Origin: Bacteroidales bacterium | GTDB lineage: Bacteria > Bacteroidota > Bacteroidia > Bacteroidales > UBA932 | Direction: 5' to 3' | NCBI GenBank assembly: GCA_017428945.1 | Contig: JAFRPW010000036.1 | Location: forward strand, 124,001 to 188,000 | DNA: 64,000 nt | Part shown: positions 16,226-25,666 of the stretch, piece after piece | Layout: each line of letters begins with the position of its first letter | Numbering within the stretch: position 1 is the stretch's first letter | Position numbers and translations under genes: made by a program | The notes under the pieces: model-generated | The model's input: only the letters and a program-made list of their open reading frames with translations | Told to the model about the DNA's origin: nothing | Databases searched by the model: none

Positions 16226-17629
16226 TTAGGATAATCCCAGCTGATTTGCCTTACTCAGCATCTCCGCATTGCTGCGGACATCCATTTTGAGGTAGATGTT
16301 CTGCTTGTGGTTTTTGATGGTATACACGCTCACGTGGAGACGGTCTGCAATCTCCGAAGCGGAAAGGCCTTCACGGCTCAGGCGTATCACTTCCAGTTCA
16401 CGGGCGGTGAGGCCCAGTTTCTTCACTTCGCGGGAACGCTCCTCCAAAAGATTGACGATGTACGAGGCGACATCTTCCGCGATGAACCCATCCTCATCGC
16501 CGAAGAGTTCCTTGCATCGGTCGCGGACGACGGCCTCGTCCTCCAGCGACGACAGCTCCCTGAGAGATTCCGAAACTTTCCTGTTGAACTGCGGACTGGT
16601 GAAATCTTTGGAAACAAGGCGCAAAAGCTGCTCTTTTCCGCGGTCCGAGGCTTTAATCCTGCGGATGTAGGCCAGAGACAGCAACACCAGGGCCACGAGA
16701 GCGGCTGCAAGTATGCACAGCATAAGCACCCAGATGCGCATCCTGGCAATCCTGGCCTCCTTGAGGGATGTCTCATAGCGGGTTTCCATCTCCTGTAAAC
16801 GCGCGTCGGCCTTTTGCTGCATGTAATACTCCATCGCATACACATATTGCTGATGGGCACGGGCGGTGTTTTCAACGTCTCCGGACTGTGCATAAAGCAT
16901 TACCAGGTTGTTCCAGCACTGGCTTCGCATAAGATGATCGTCCTCCTTGAGGCCTTCAAGCACCTTCTCACAGCAGGCTATTCCGTCCTTCCAGTTGCCG
17001 CCCTGGCGGTACCAGCGCATCCAGTAGGGCAGTGCCCGGGACGGGAATGACGGATCCGTTGAGACGGAGACCGCCCGGTTGATGGCTTCGCCGGCCTTAG
17101 CGTATATATCAGGATCCACGGGGTTGCTGAAACGGTTGAGGCCAATGTAGGCCTGGCTTATCTGGAGGAGGATGTCGGCCTGGAGACCGGGAGTGGAAGA
17201 GGCGAAGGACAGTGCCTCCTGAAGGGTTTCAAGGGCATCGGCATCCTGGGCTTCACCCTCCGTGATGGCGCCGCAGAGCTGGAGGCGCCCCTTCTGAAGC
17301 AGGGCTCCGGAAATGAGGCTGTCCGTCCCGTCCAGACGGGCAAGGCGCTCTGCCTCCACGGCGTGCTCCCACCCCTGGGCATCACGCCACGTCATAATGT
17401 CAAGGGAGGCCAGACGGCTCAGCGCCAGACTCCTGTCCCCGGTAGTTTTACCGGCCGACAACGCCTTGAGAGCATATTCCGTGGCGGGCTCCCATTCCTG
17501 AAGGGATGCAAGGCGGTCGCTTTCCTGCAGGAGTTCATCCCAGGAATCCTCCTTCCCGCCGGTGCGGCAGGAAGAAAGCGTCAAAAGCACAGTCCCCGCC
17601 AGGAGGAACAGTATTTCCCTTATACTCAT
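16226..17629 (-). CDS. TPR-containing membrane regulator with LuxR-type HTH
   Basis: 467 residues. Lipoprotein-like signal (LTLSSCRTG, Cys21), helical TPR-like repeats to about residue 300, a coiled coil (YMQQKADARLQEMETRYETSLKE begins it), one strong membrane segment (about 325-350), then a cytoplasmic part ending in a LuxR/GerE HTH (LTARELEVIRLSREGLSASEIADRL, VSVYTIKNHKQNIYLKM). This architecture, sensor outside and DNA-binding inside, is common in Bacteroidetes. The start at 17629 is favoured by a TACATTTG box (plus 17634-17641) 4 nt upstream. It may control the adjacent Ig lipoprotein. Confidence 0.85.
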   Translation of the reverse strand: MSIREILFLLAGTVLLTLSSCRTGGKEDSWDELLQESDRLASLQEWEPATEYALKALSAGKTTGDRSLALSRLASLDIMTWRDAQGWEHAVEAERLARLDGTDSLISGALLQKGRLQLCGAITEGEAQDADALETLQEALSFASSTPGLQADILLQISQAYIGLNRFSNPVDPDIYAKAGEAINRAVSVSTDPSFPSRALPYWMRWYRQGGNWKDGIACCEKVLEGLKEDDHLMRSQCWNNLVMLYAQSGDVENTARAHQQYVYAMEYYMQQKADARLQEMETRYETSLKEARIARMRIWVLMLCILAAALVALVLLSLAYIRRIKASDRGKEQLLRLVSKDFTSPQFNRKVSESLRELSSLEDEAVVRDRCKELFGDEDGFIAEDVASYIVNLLEERSREVKKLGLTARELEVIRLSREGLSASEIADRLHVSVYTIKNHKQNIYLKMDVRSNAEMLSKANQLGLS

Positions 17630-17633
17630 ACTG

Positions 17634-17661
17634 CAAATGTAGCATTTTTTTCGTATATTTG
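17634..17661. promoter_or_regulatory. Divergent promoter pair
   Basis: Minus-strand TACATTTG (plus 17634-17641) serves the TPR/LuxR gene and plus-strand TATATTTG (17654-17661) serves the M20 peptidase. The two -7 boxes are only 12 bp apart, so the two start codons are separated by 40 bp and transcription may be mutually exclusive. Confidence 0.6.
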
Positions 17662-17669
17662 GGAAAACT

Positions 17670-19040
17670 ATGACCGATATGAAACAGTACATCAAGGACA
17701 ACAGGGAGCGTTTTTTCAGCGAGCTCTTTTCCCTTCTCAGAATACCATCGATAAGTGCAAAGCCGGAGCATAAGGCCGATATGTACCGCTGTGCGGAGCG
17801 GCTGGTGGAACTGCTCAAGGAAGCCGGGGCGGACGAGGCGGCGGTCTATGAGACAGCCGGGCATCCGGTGGTCTTCGGCAAAAAGGACATCGGCGCGCCA
17901 AAGACCGTCCTGGTCTACGGCCATTACGACGTGCAGCCGCCGGAGCCGCTGGAGAAGTGGCGTACGGACCCGTTTGAGCCCGTTATCGGCAAGGACCCCT
18001 CAACCGGGGAGGAGGCCATCTATGCCCGCGGTGCCAACGACGACAAGGGCCAGCTCTTCATGCACCTCAAGGCCTTCGAGAGGGAGGTCCGCCGCGGCCT
18101 TCTTCACCACAACGTCAAGTTCATCTTCGAGGGCGAGGAAGAAATCGGCAGCCCTTCCCTTCCCGCATGGGTAGAAGCCCACAAGGACATGCTGGGGGCC
18201 GATGTCATTCTGGTCTCTGACACCACCATGATATCGGACAAGGTGCCGTCCATCAACTGCGGCATGCGCGGCCTGGCATACCTGGAAGTCAAGGTCACCG
18301 GCCCCAACAAGGACCTCCACTCCGGCCATTACGGCGGCGCGGTGGCAAACCCCATCAACGTGCTCTGCGAGATGATTTCGGCCCTTCACGACGACCACGG
18401 CCGCGTGGCGGTTCCCGGCTTCTACGACAAGGTGGTGGAATTGAGTGCCGATGACCGCGCCATGCTGGCAAGGGCACCCTTCGACCTCAAGGAGTACAAG
18501 GAGTTCCTGGACATTGACGATATCCGCGGAGAGGAAGGCTACACCACAATGGAGCGCACTGGAATACGCCCCTGCCTGGACGTCTGCGGCATCTGGGGCG
18601 GCTACACCGGCACCGGCGCCAAGACGGTGCTGCCGTCCACTGCCCACGCCAAGATATCCATGAGGCTGGTTCCAAACCAGAGGTCGGCAGAGATAACCAG
18701 ACTGTTCGAAGAGCACTTCAAGGCCATTGCGCCAAAGTGCGTGAAGGTGGAAGTGACTCCCTGCGAGGGCGGTGACGGCTTCCTCATTCCAATCACATCA
18801 CCTGCATACAAGGCCGCATCCAAGGCCATGGCGGAAGTATACGGCATAGAGCCTGTCCCCTCCCGTGGCGGCGGCTCCATAGCCATTCTTGCAGACATGC
18901 AGAAGATCCTTGGCGTGGACCCTCTCCTGATGGGCTTCGGCCTGGAAAGGGACACCATCCACTCCCCCAACGAAAGCTATCTGCTGAGGCAGCTCCGGGC
19001 CGGGATGGAATCCATTGCGCTGTTCTACAAGTATTATTAG
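17670..19040 (+). CDS. M20 family dipeptidase
   Basis: 456 residues, no signal peptide, cytoplasmic. Metal-site motifs of the M20 di-zinc peptidases are clear: YGHYDVQPPEP (His and Asp), GANDDKGQLF (bridging Asp), FEGEEEIGSP (general base Glu and ligand Glu), DTTMIS, and a C-terminal DTIHSPNE with the last His ligand. The dimerisation domain spans about 205-365 (CGMRGLAYLEVKVTG, DLHSGHYGG). It is close to the DapE/ArgE-type dipeptidases found in Bacteroides. It would hydrolyse dipeptides imported into the cell. Confidence 0.93.
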   Translation: MTDMKQYIKDNRERFFSELFSLLRIPSISAKPEHKADMYRCAERLVELLKEAGADEAAVYETAGHPVVFGKKDIGAPKTVLVYGHYDVQPPEPLEKWRTDPFEPVIGKDPSTGEEAIYARGANDDKGQLFMHLKAFEREVRRGLLHHNVKFIFEGEEEIGSPSLPAWVEAHKDMLGADVILVSDTTMISDKVPSINCGMRGLAYLEVKVTGPNKDLHSGHYGGAVANPINVLCEMISALHDDHGRVAVPGFYDKVVELSADDRAMLARAPFDLKEYKEFLDIDDIRGEEGYTTMERTGIRPCLDVCGIWGGYTGTGAKTVLPSTAHAKISMRLVPNQRSAEITRLFEEHFKAIAPKCVKVEVTPCEGGDGFLIPITSPAYKAASKAMAEVYGIEPVPSRGGGSIAILADMQKILGVDPLLMGFGLERDTIHSPNESYLLRQLRAGMESIALFYKYY

Positions 19041-19048
19041 AATATTTG

Positions 19049-19056
19049 TATCTTTG
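19049..19056 (+). promoter_or_regulatory. TATCTTTG box before the porin gene
   Basis: TAnnTTTG element inside the 24-bp gap between the M20 stop and the porin ATG at 19065, 8 nt from the start codon. No clear -33 element. Confidence 0.45.
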
Positions 19057-19064
19057 CAGGATAT

Positions 19065-21701
19065 ATGGCAAAGTTTTGGGCCGACATACTTGTTCCCGTG
19101 GCCATCGCAGGGGCCGTGGCGGCGCAGACGCTTGGTGTGGAAGTGCACCGGGCGTCCAGGATGCACGCCTGGTTTCCGGACGCGGTAAAGGATACCGTGG
19201 TGCTGGATACCACGGCGCGGGACACATCGGCCATAGACACCCTGGAAGAGGAAGACTTCCTGTTCGGGGACGCTGCGGAGCCGGTGGACACCACTCCCAG
19301 AATTTTTGCCAGGGACACCATGAGGGTGCCGGACAGCCTCCAGTTCACGGACCCGTTCATGTACCGGTGGTACGTTGCCGTAAAGGACTCCCTCACCCAC
19401 CGCATCGTGGTAGATTCCCTGAAGGCGGAAGGCGACTCCCTCACATGGCCCCTCATCGACTCCCTTTACCTTGCCGATTCCACTGCAACCGCAATCGAGA
19501 AGTTCAACCGCTGGTATGCGTCCCTCTCCAAGGCGGAGAGAAAGCGCTGGGACTATGAGCACATAAAGCTCCCGGCCATCCAGCACAGACAGGACTCCAT
19601 CCTCCACCGTAAAGACAGCATAAAGCGCATCAAGGACAGCATCATCCAGAATACACCCCGTATCCTGGAAACCGCATTCCTGCCGGACAGCCTTTACTAC
19701 AAGCGCATGGTGACCTGGCGCCACGACCGCCTCTACAACAAGGTGGAAGTCTTTGAGTGGGACACCACGGCCAACTACCACTTCTACGACTACCCCTTCA
19801 TGAGGGAAGACGTGGGCGCAACCTGGCTGGGCATGCCGGGATCGGCCATACAGACGCACAACTTCTTCCTGCGCGGAAAAGACAATTCTCCGGAATTCTA
19901 CGCTCCGCTGGAGCCGTGGACATATACTCCGGAGAACATCCCCATGTTCAACACCAAAACTCCGTACACGGAGCTTGAGTACACGGGAAATATCTTTGAC
20001 AACAGCACCAAGAGCTCGGACAATTTCCGTGTATTCACCACCCAGAACATCCTGCCGGAGCTTAACATCGCCCTGGAAATGAAGCGCCACGGCGGCGCCG
20101 GTACCCTCAAGAACGAGAAAACGGACAACCGCACCTACTTTGCGGCCGCCAACTACCTTGGCAAGAAGTATCTTGCCCACGGCGGATTCATTTCCAACAA
20201 GAGCACCCGCCAGGAAAGCGGCGGCGTACAGGACAACATGTGGATAAGGGATACCACGGTGGATGTTCGTGAAATAGAGGTAAACCTTGCCGCGGCTACA
20301 AACCGCTACACCAAGAAAACCATCTTCCTGGACCAGAGCTACCGCATTCCCTTCGAGTTCCTGGAAGAGCTCCGCCACCGCAAAGATACCGCATGGGTTA
20401 AGCCGGACACCCTGAATACGGACATGACAACAGGGTTCATAGGCACATCGTCAGAGTACTCCGTGTTCAGCAAGAAGTACGTAGACCAGACATCCGGCTC
20501 GCTGTCAACTTTCTACAGGGACGTTTTCAACGTGAACCCTGCCAAGAGCACGGACTCCCTGCAGGTGAAGCGCCTGGACAACCGCATATTCGTACGGCTG
20601 CAGCCGTGGAAGGAAGACGCCATCGTATCCAAGATAGAAGGCGGCATAGGCGACAGATGGCAGTCTTTCTACCTGTTCCAGCCGGGAAGCAGCTACCTCA
20701 AGAAGCCTGCAAATACGGTCTGGAACTCCGTGTATGCTTATGCAGGAGCTGAGGGAAAACTCAAAAAGTATCTCACCTGGGACGCTACGGCGCTCCTGAA
20801 CTTTGCCGGAACGGAAGCGGGAGATTTCAATGTAAACGCAAACGCACAGCTGAACCTCTTCCCATTCAGGCGGCAGCCCGGCAGCCCCATGACCCTGAAG
20901 GCACACTTTGAGACTTCGCTCAGGGAGCCAACGTTCTACCAGCAGCATTTCTACGCCAACCACATGGCATGGGAGAACGGGTTCTCCAAGACGTCGGAAA
21001 CAAAACTTCAGGCATCTCTGAACGTGCCCAGATGGAGATTTAACGCTTTTGCAGGCTATGCCCTGCTGGCAAATAACGTATACTACGACTCCACCGGCGT
21101 CGCAAAGCAGAATACCGCGCCCATGAGCGTCATCTCTGCCGGTCTCAGGAAAGACTTCGTATTTGGCGTGATGCATCTGGAGAACCAGGCCCTTCTGCAG
21201 TTCTCGTCGGACCAGTACGTACTTCCGCTGCCCACCCTGGCCCTGAACCTGAGGTGGTATGCAGAATTCGTCGTGGTGGATCCAAAGACCATGCATCTTC
21301 AGCTTGGAATAAACACACGCTACAACACGCTGTGGTATGCTCCTTCCTACAATCCCGTCGCCGGCGTCTTCATGGCCCAGAAACGGGAACTCTACGGCAA
21401 CTGTCCTGTGTTTGACGCTTTCGTGAACGTGCAGTGGAAAAACTGCTGCCTGTTCCTGAAGATGGAGAATCTGGGCAAGGGCTGGCCTATGGACAAGCGA
21501 GACTACTTCACCGCCCACCATTACATCCAACCCGTGAGTGCCCTCAAGTTTGGCATAAGCTGGCCGTTCTATCCCATGATGGGATCCAACAGGACCATGT
21601 CTGCCCGCGCTGGCGCCGGCATGGGCGGCAGCTCCGGTTCCGGCCTTGGCGGCGGACTTGGAGGAGGTCTTGGAGGTGCTCTAAAGAATATGAGCCGATG
21701 A
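19065..21701 (+). CDS. Putative outer-membrane porin (Porin_10-like)
   Basis: 878 residues. Short hydrophobic N-terminus (MAKFWADILVPVAIAGAVAAQ), then a long Asp/Ser/Thr-rich and charged helical region with repeated DSI or DSL units (RQDSILHRKDSIKRIKDSI) to about residue 215. A beta-strand-rich body of aromatic alternating segments follows to about 845. The C-terminus is unusual: a glycine-rich tail (GSGLGGGLGGGLGGAL). The body resembles the large putative porins of Bacteroidetes (Porin_10). It should sit in the outer membrane. The transglycosylase gene overlaps its stop by ATGA, so the two are coupled. Confidence 0.78.
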   Translation: MAKFWADILVPVAIAGAVAAQTLGVEVHRASRMHAWFPDAVKDTVVLDTTARDTSAIDTLEEEDFLFGDAAEPVDTTPRIFARDTMRVPDSLQFTDPFMYRWYVAVKDSLTHRIVVDSLKAEGDSLTWPLIDSLYLADSTATAIEKFNRWYASLSKAERKRWDYEHIKLPAIQHRQDSILHRKDSIKRIKDSIIQNTPRILETAFLPDSLYYKRMVTWRHDRLYNKVEVFEWDTTANYHFYDYPFMREDVGATWLGMPGSAIQTHNFFLRGKDNSPEFYAPLEPWTYTPENIPMFNTKTPYTELEYTGNIFDNSTKSSDNFRVFTTQNILPELNIALEMKRHGGAGTLKNEKTDNRTYFAAANYLGKKYLAHGGFISNKSTRQESGGVQDNMWIRDTTVDVREIEVNLAAATNRYTKKTIFLDQSYRIPFEFLEELRHRKDTAWVKPDTLNTDMTTGFIGTSSEYSVFSKKYVDQTSGSLSTFYRDVFNVNPAKSTDSLQVKRLDNRIFVRLQPWKEDAIVSKIEGGIGDRWQSFYLFQPGSSYLKKPANTVWNSVYAYAGAEGKLKKYLTWDATALLNFAGTEAGDFNVNANAQLNLFPFRRQPGSPMTLKAHFETSLREPTFYQQHFYANHMAWENGFSKTSETKLQASLNVPRWRFNAFAGYALLANNVYYDSTGVAKQNTAPMSVISAGLRKDFVFGVMHLENQALLQFSSDQYVLPLPTLALNLRWYAEFVVVDPKTMHLQLGINTRYNTLWYAPSYNPVAGVFMAQKRELYGNCPVFDAFVNVQWKNCCLFLKMENLGKGWPMDKRDYFTAHHYIQPVSALKFGISWPFYPMMGSNRTMSARAGAGMGGSSGSGLGGGLGGGLGGALKNMSR

Positions 21702-22600
21702 GTCCCAAACTAAAATCGGTCCTTATCATTGCAGGAGTAACCGTTGTGCTTCTGCTCCTTCCCGTACGCGACAAGCGCCCGATGCAGGAGCTTCCGCCTC
21801 AGGAAACTCTTCGCTGCATGGTACCTTCCGGCATTCACAAGGAACTGGTCCTCAAGTACGCCGAGGACCAGAATCTTGCCATGGAAGTGCAGCTTGGACA
21901 GGCCAGCATGGACTCTCTGAAAGCGCAGGTAATAGATCTTGCCGTGGTTCCGGATACGCTTACCATCCCGGAAGGGACGATGGCCTCCAAGCACTTTCTC
22001 CAGAACACGGTCTGGGTGGTCAGGGACAATGAGACGGAAGCCCTGCGCCGTATCAACCACTGGATGACGGAGGTATCGTCCACAAGGCTTTACCGCAAGA
22101 TGGAAAAGGGAAAGCTGGACAGGCTGGACGTCATAAGCCGGTACGATAACCTCATCAAGAAGCACGCAGCCGCCATTGGCTGGGACTGGCGCCTTGTTGC
22201 CGCCGTCATCTACAACGAGTCCCAGTTCCACAACGAGGCCAGCTCCCACAAGGGCGCCCAGGGACTGATGCAGATCCTGAGTTCCAAGTACACCTATGAA
22301 GAGGTCAGTGACCCGGACAGGAACCTCGAGATAGGGACCAGGTATCTGCGTCGTCTTCAGAAGATGTACTCACGCACTGCCGCCGATGACACAGAGTGCC
22401 TCAAGTTCACCCTTGCCGCCTACAACGTGGGAGAAGGCAAGGTCCAGCGCTGCCTGGACGAGGCCCGGGAGAAGGGCCTTGACGCCTCCCGCTGGGCCTC
22501 CGTAAGCACCATGCTTCCCGAAGGCCACCACACTAAGAAATACGTTGAGAACGTCCTTGACACTTACCGCGACTACAGCCGGCTCTTCCCCGTAAAATAA
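21698..22600 (+). CDS. MltF-like membrane-bound lytic transglycosylase
   Basis: 300 residues. An N-terminal membrane anchor (LKSVLIIAGVTVVLLLLPV) is followed by a short periplasmic-binding-protein-like part (about 35-135) and an SLT catalytic domain (about 150-290). The catalytic Glu is in AAVIYNESQFHNEASS; GAQGLMQIL and AAYNVGEGKV are family motifs. It cleaves peptidoglycan glycan strands. It is shorter than E. coli MltF because the solute-binding-like module is reduced. The start ATG overlaps the porin stop (ATGA). Confidence 0.9.
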   Translation: MSPKLKSVLIIAGVTVVLLLLPVRDKRPMQELPPQETLRCMVPSGIHKELVLKYAEDQNLAMEVQLGQASMDSLKAQVIDLAVVPDTLTIPEGTMASKHFLQNTVWVVRDNETEALRRINHWMTEVSSTRLYRKMEKGKLDRLDVISRYDNLIKKHAAAIGWDWRLVAAVIYNESQFHNEASSHKGAQGLMQILSSKYTYEEVSDPDRNLEIGTRYLRRLQKMYSRTAADDTECLKFTLAAYNVGEGKVQRCLDEAREKGLDASRWASVSTMLPEGHHTKKYVENVLDTYRDYSRLFPVK

Positions 22601-22603
22601 CCC

Positions 22604-22632
22604 ATCCACGGAAAGTGGGCGTTTTGGTGGAT
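22604..22632. repeat. Single palindromic repeat, TCCACC/GGTGGA type
   Basis: ATCCAC (22604-22609) and GTGGAT (22627-22632) enclose GGGCGTTTTGG. Its reverse complement is nearly identical to the unit at 26850-26878 (ATCCACCAAAAC, then CCC, then TTTCCGTGGA). It lies 3 nt after the transglycosylase stop and 3 nt before the stop of the convergent BASS gene, where it may act as a bidirectional terminator. Confidence 0.65.
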
Positions 22633-22635
22633 ACC

Positions 22636-23589
22636 TTACTCCGCTTTGGTGGGGTGATCCTTGCGGTAGAGTTCCCAGCTGTTGAAGAGGTTCTGCCAGA
22701 TGGCGTAAAGGCCGCCGGCTACGGACGTGACGGGGGTAAGATAACTGTAGCCAAGCCAGATCATGAGGCCGGTGTTCTTCTGGCCAAGGGCCTGGCCGGG
22801 AGTGACGGGGTCACCTTTCTTGAGCCGCCTTCCCACAAAGAACTGGACAAAGCAGGCCGCCATCGAAACAATAACCACCAGTACGATGGTAAGAATTCCA
22901 AGTTTGCTCAGCACCAGAGCCCTGGTAGCAAGAATCATTGCAAGGGTCAGGCTAACTCCCCAAACATAAAATGAATTGGGCGCCCAGCGCATGAGCGTAC
23001 GCTGGAGTTTCTTTGTGGTATACCGGATTGTCCATGCCAGGGCACACGGCAGGAGCAGCAGAGGGAAAATTCTGGAGGCCAGATACAGTACATAAGCCCA
23101 GAAGCCCATTTCCGATGAGGGGCTTACCAGCGGAATCACAAGCGGAATGAGCAGCGTCGCGGTTATGTTTGTTATAACCAGATATGACACGTTTTCTGCA
23201 ATGCTGCCGCCAAGCCTGTCAGTAATTACACCCGCCGCCGATGCGGTAGGGCATATGAGGCATATCATGGCACATTCCAGCGGAATGCGGACATTGGCGC
23301 TATGGGCAAGGGCAACTCCGGCCGCACATGCGGCAAAGCCGATAATCTGCAGCGCAAGGGCCCCAAGATGCCACTTTACGGGCCTCAGGTCGTGCGGAGA
23401 GACCTTTACAAACTGGAAGAAAAGAAGAACGGCTATGAGCCACCTCTGCCCTAACGCAGCAATTGTGTGGCAGACGGGGCCTATGGGCCTTAAAGCCGGC
23501 GTGAAATGATATATAAGATAGGAACTTATCCCAAGGACAAGCGCCCCTGGAAGCATCCAATCCCTTATTGTCTGTGAAATCTTACCCAT
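22636..23589 (-). CDS. BASS-family (bile acid:sodium symporter-like) transporter
   Basis: 317 residues with about 9-10 membrane segments. The CPTASAAGVITDRLGGS segment and the C-terminal QALGQKNTGLMIWLG (helix with the GQKN signature) fit the bile acid:sodium symporter superfamily. Bacterial members carry bile acids, keto acids or other organic anions; the substrate here is unknown. The ATG at 23589 is used; an upstream in-frame TTG at 23601 is less likely. It is divergent from pepO, with a 70-bp shared upstream region. Confidence 0.8.
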   Translation of the reverse strand: MGKISQTIRDWMLPGALVLGISSYLIYHFTPALRPIGPVCHTIAALGQRWLIAVLLFFQFVKVSPHDLRPVKWHLGALALQIIGFAACAAGVALAHSANVRIPLECAMICLICPTASAAGVITDRLGGSIAENVSYLVITNITATLLIPLVIPLVSPSSEMGFWAYVLYLASRIFPLLLLPCALAWTIRYTTKKLQRTLMRWAPNSFYVWGVSLTLAMILATRALVLSKLGILTIVLVVIVSMAACFVQFFVGRRLKKGDPVTPGQALGQKNTGLMIWLGYSYLTPVTSVAGGLYAIWQNLFNSWELYRKDHPTKAE

Positions 23590-23593
23590 TCTC

Positions 23594-23626
23594 CTTGGCA
23601 AATATCCGCATTATTGTGTAAATTTG
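23594..23626 (+). promoter_or_regulatory. Bacteroidetes-type promoter of the M13 peptidase gene
   Basis: CTTG (23594-23597), a 21-nt spacer, then TAAATTTG (23619-23626). The leader to the ATG at 23660 would be about 28 nt. Confidence 0.6.
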
Positions 23627-23659
23627 CAAGATAAGACAATACACAAACCTGTTTTAATA

Positions 23660-25666
23660 ATGAAAAAATCTATCGCAATCCTTATGTCACTGCTTACATT
23701 TGCAGCTTGCGGCCCCAAGGGCGCTCCCGCCCTTGACCTCACGGACCTTGACACTTCCGTGAGCCCCAAGGAAGACTTTTATCAGTACGCAACCGGCGGC
23801 TGGCAGCAGAAGAACCCCCTCCGTCCGGAGTTCTCCCGCTACGGCAGCTTTGACGCCCTGCGTGAAAAAGCCCAGGAGAACCTGAACGCCCTCTTCGAGA
23901 GCATGGCCACCATGGAGGCAGAGCGCGGCACCGTGGACCAGAAGATATCGGACCTCTACAAGATGGCCCTCGATTCCACTACCCGCAACGCCCTTGGCGC
24001 ACAGCCCATACAGCCCTACATCGCAGAAATCCAGGCTGTCAAGACTAAAGACGACCTTGCAAAACTCCTTGGCAAGATGATGCTTGTGGGAGAAGGCGGT
24101 TTCTACGGCGCCGGCGTCGAGGCAGACCTCACCAACTCCGACATGCAGGTCCTCTACCTTGGCCAGGGTGGCCTTGGCATGGGAGACAGGGACTACTATC
24201 TCCTTGACAAGAACAGCGCCCTCAAGGAAGGCTACAAGGCATATCTTGTAAAGGTCCTTGAACTTGCAGGCGTGCAGAATGCTGCTGCCGTCATGGAAAA
24301 AGACATGCAGGTGGAAGACGCCATGGCAAAGATCTTCTGGTCCAGGGAGCAGAACCGCAACATGGCGGCTATCTACAACCCCATGTCAACGGACCAGATC
24401 AACAAGCGCTGGCCGGAAATCCGCTTCGCCCTTGTCTGCGAGGAGACCGGCGTACCCGCCCAGGACAAGGTAATCGTCCAGCAGCCCTCGTACTTTGACG
24501 GACTTAACACCCTGTTCAAGAAGACCGATATCGAGACCCTCAAGGCATATACGCTTGCAAACTTCGTAAGCGGCCAGGCAGGTGCCCTCAGTGACGATTT
24601 CTACACCGCCAGCTGGGAGTTCTACTCCCACCAGATGGCAGGCGCACAGGAGCAGCAGCCCCGCTGGAAACGCGCCATGAGCGTTCCTAACGGTATCCTT
24701 GGAGAGGCTGTGGGTGAGATGTACGTCTCCCGCTACTTCCCTGAGAGCTCCAAGCAGAAGATGGTGGCCCTTGTGGAGAACCTCCGCACCGCCCTTGGCC
24801 AGCACATCGAAACCCTGGAATGGATGGGTGACGAGACCAAGGCAAAGGCCCAGGAAAAGCTTGCCGCCTTCACCGTGAAGATTGGCTACCCGGACAAGTG
24901 GAAAGACTACAGCACCCTTGACATAGACCCCGAGAGCACCTATTACGAGAACCTCCGCAGCGCCAGCGCATGGTATGTGAAGGACAACCTCTCCAAGCTT
25001 GGAAAGCCCACTGACAAGACCGAGTGGGGCATGACTCCCCAGACGGTGAACGCCTACTACAACCCCACCACCAACGAGATATGCTTCCCTGCAGCTATCC
25101 TGCAGAAGCCCTTCTTCGATCCCAATGCGGACGATCCGGTGAACTACGGCGGAATAGGCGTTGTAATCGGCCACGAGATGTCTCACGGCTTTGACGACCA
25201 GGGTTCCATGTTCGACGCTTCCGGCAACATGGTCAACTGGTGGACTCCTGAAGACAAGGCCAAGTTCGACGCCCTTGGAGACAAGCTGGTTGCCCAGTTC
25301 GATGCAGTGGAGATTCTTCCCGGCGTAAAGGCCAACGGCCGTTACACCCTTGGTGAGAACATCGGCGACCACGGCGGCCTTTCCATCGCCTTCACCGCAA
25401 TGGAGAATGCCGTCGCCGGCAAGAAAGACCCCATGATCGACGGCTTCACCCGCGCCCAGCGTTTCTACCTGAGCTACGGCGCCATCTGGGCCCAGAACAT
25501 CACCGACCAGGAGAAGGAACGCCTCACCAATATGGACGTTCACTCCCTTGCTGTAAACCGCGTCAACGTCTCCGTGCGTAACTTCCAGACCTTCTTCGAC
25601 GCATTCGACATCAAGGAAGGAGACCCGATGTTCCGTCCTGAACAGGAGCGCGTACACATTTGGTAG
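23660..25666 (+). CDS. pepO: M13 family metallopeptidase (PepO/neprilysin-like)
   Basis: 668 residues. Lipoprotein signal (MSLLTFAACGPKG), so anchored in the envelope. The zinc site is HEMSH at about 505-509 in VIGHEMSHGFDDQG, with the third ligand in the GENIGDHGGLSIA motif and NAYYNPTTNEICFPAAIL upstream, all diagnostic of M13. The N-terminal half is the helical cap that restricts entry to peptides. It degrades oligopeptides outside the cytoplasm. The following permease gene starts inside its 3' end (TTG at 25660). Confidence 0.95.
   Translation: MKKSIAILMSLLTFAACGPKGAPALDLTDLDTSVSPKEDFYQYATGGWQQKNPLRPEFSRYGSFDALREKAQENLNALFESMATMEAERGTVDQKISDLYKMALDSTTRNALGAQPIQPYIAEIQAVKTKDDLAKLLGKMMLVGEGGFYGAGVEADLTNSDMQVLYLGQGGLGMGDRDYYLLDKNSALKEGYKAYLVKVLELAGVQNAAAVMEKDMQVEDAMAKIFWSREQNRNMAAIYNPMSTDQINKRWPEIRFALVCEETGVPAQDKVIVQQPSYFDGLNTLFKKTDIETLKAYTLANFVSGQAGALSDDFYTASWEFYSHQMAGAQEQQPRWKRAMSVPNGILGEAVGEMYVSRYFPESSKQKMVALVENLRTALGQHIETLEWMGDETKAKAQEKLAAFTVKIGYPDKWKDYSTLDIDPESTYYENLRSASAWYVKDNLSKLGKPTDKTEWGMTPQTVNAYYNPTTNEICFPAAILQKPFFDPNADDPVNYGGIGVVIGHEMSHGFDDQGSMFDASGNMVNWWTPEDKAKFDALGDKLVAQFDAVEILPGVKANGRYTLGENIGDHGGLSIAFTAMENAVAGKKDPMIDGFTRAQRFYLSYGAIWAQNITDQEKERLTNMDVHSLAVNRVNVSVRNFQTFFDAFDIKEGDPMFRPEQERVHIW

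Noticed and set aside
18798-21530. Long minus-strand frames (526 and 341 codons) opposite the M20 and porin genes
   Set aside because: The plus-strand proteins have clear families and promoters; the opposite frames have none.
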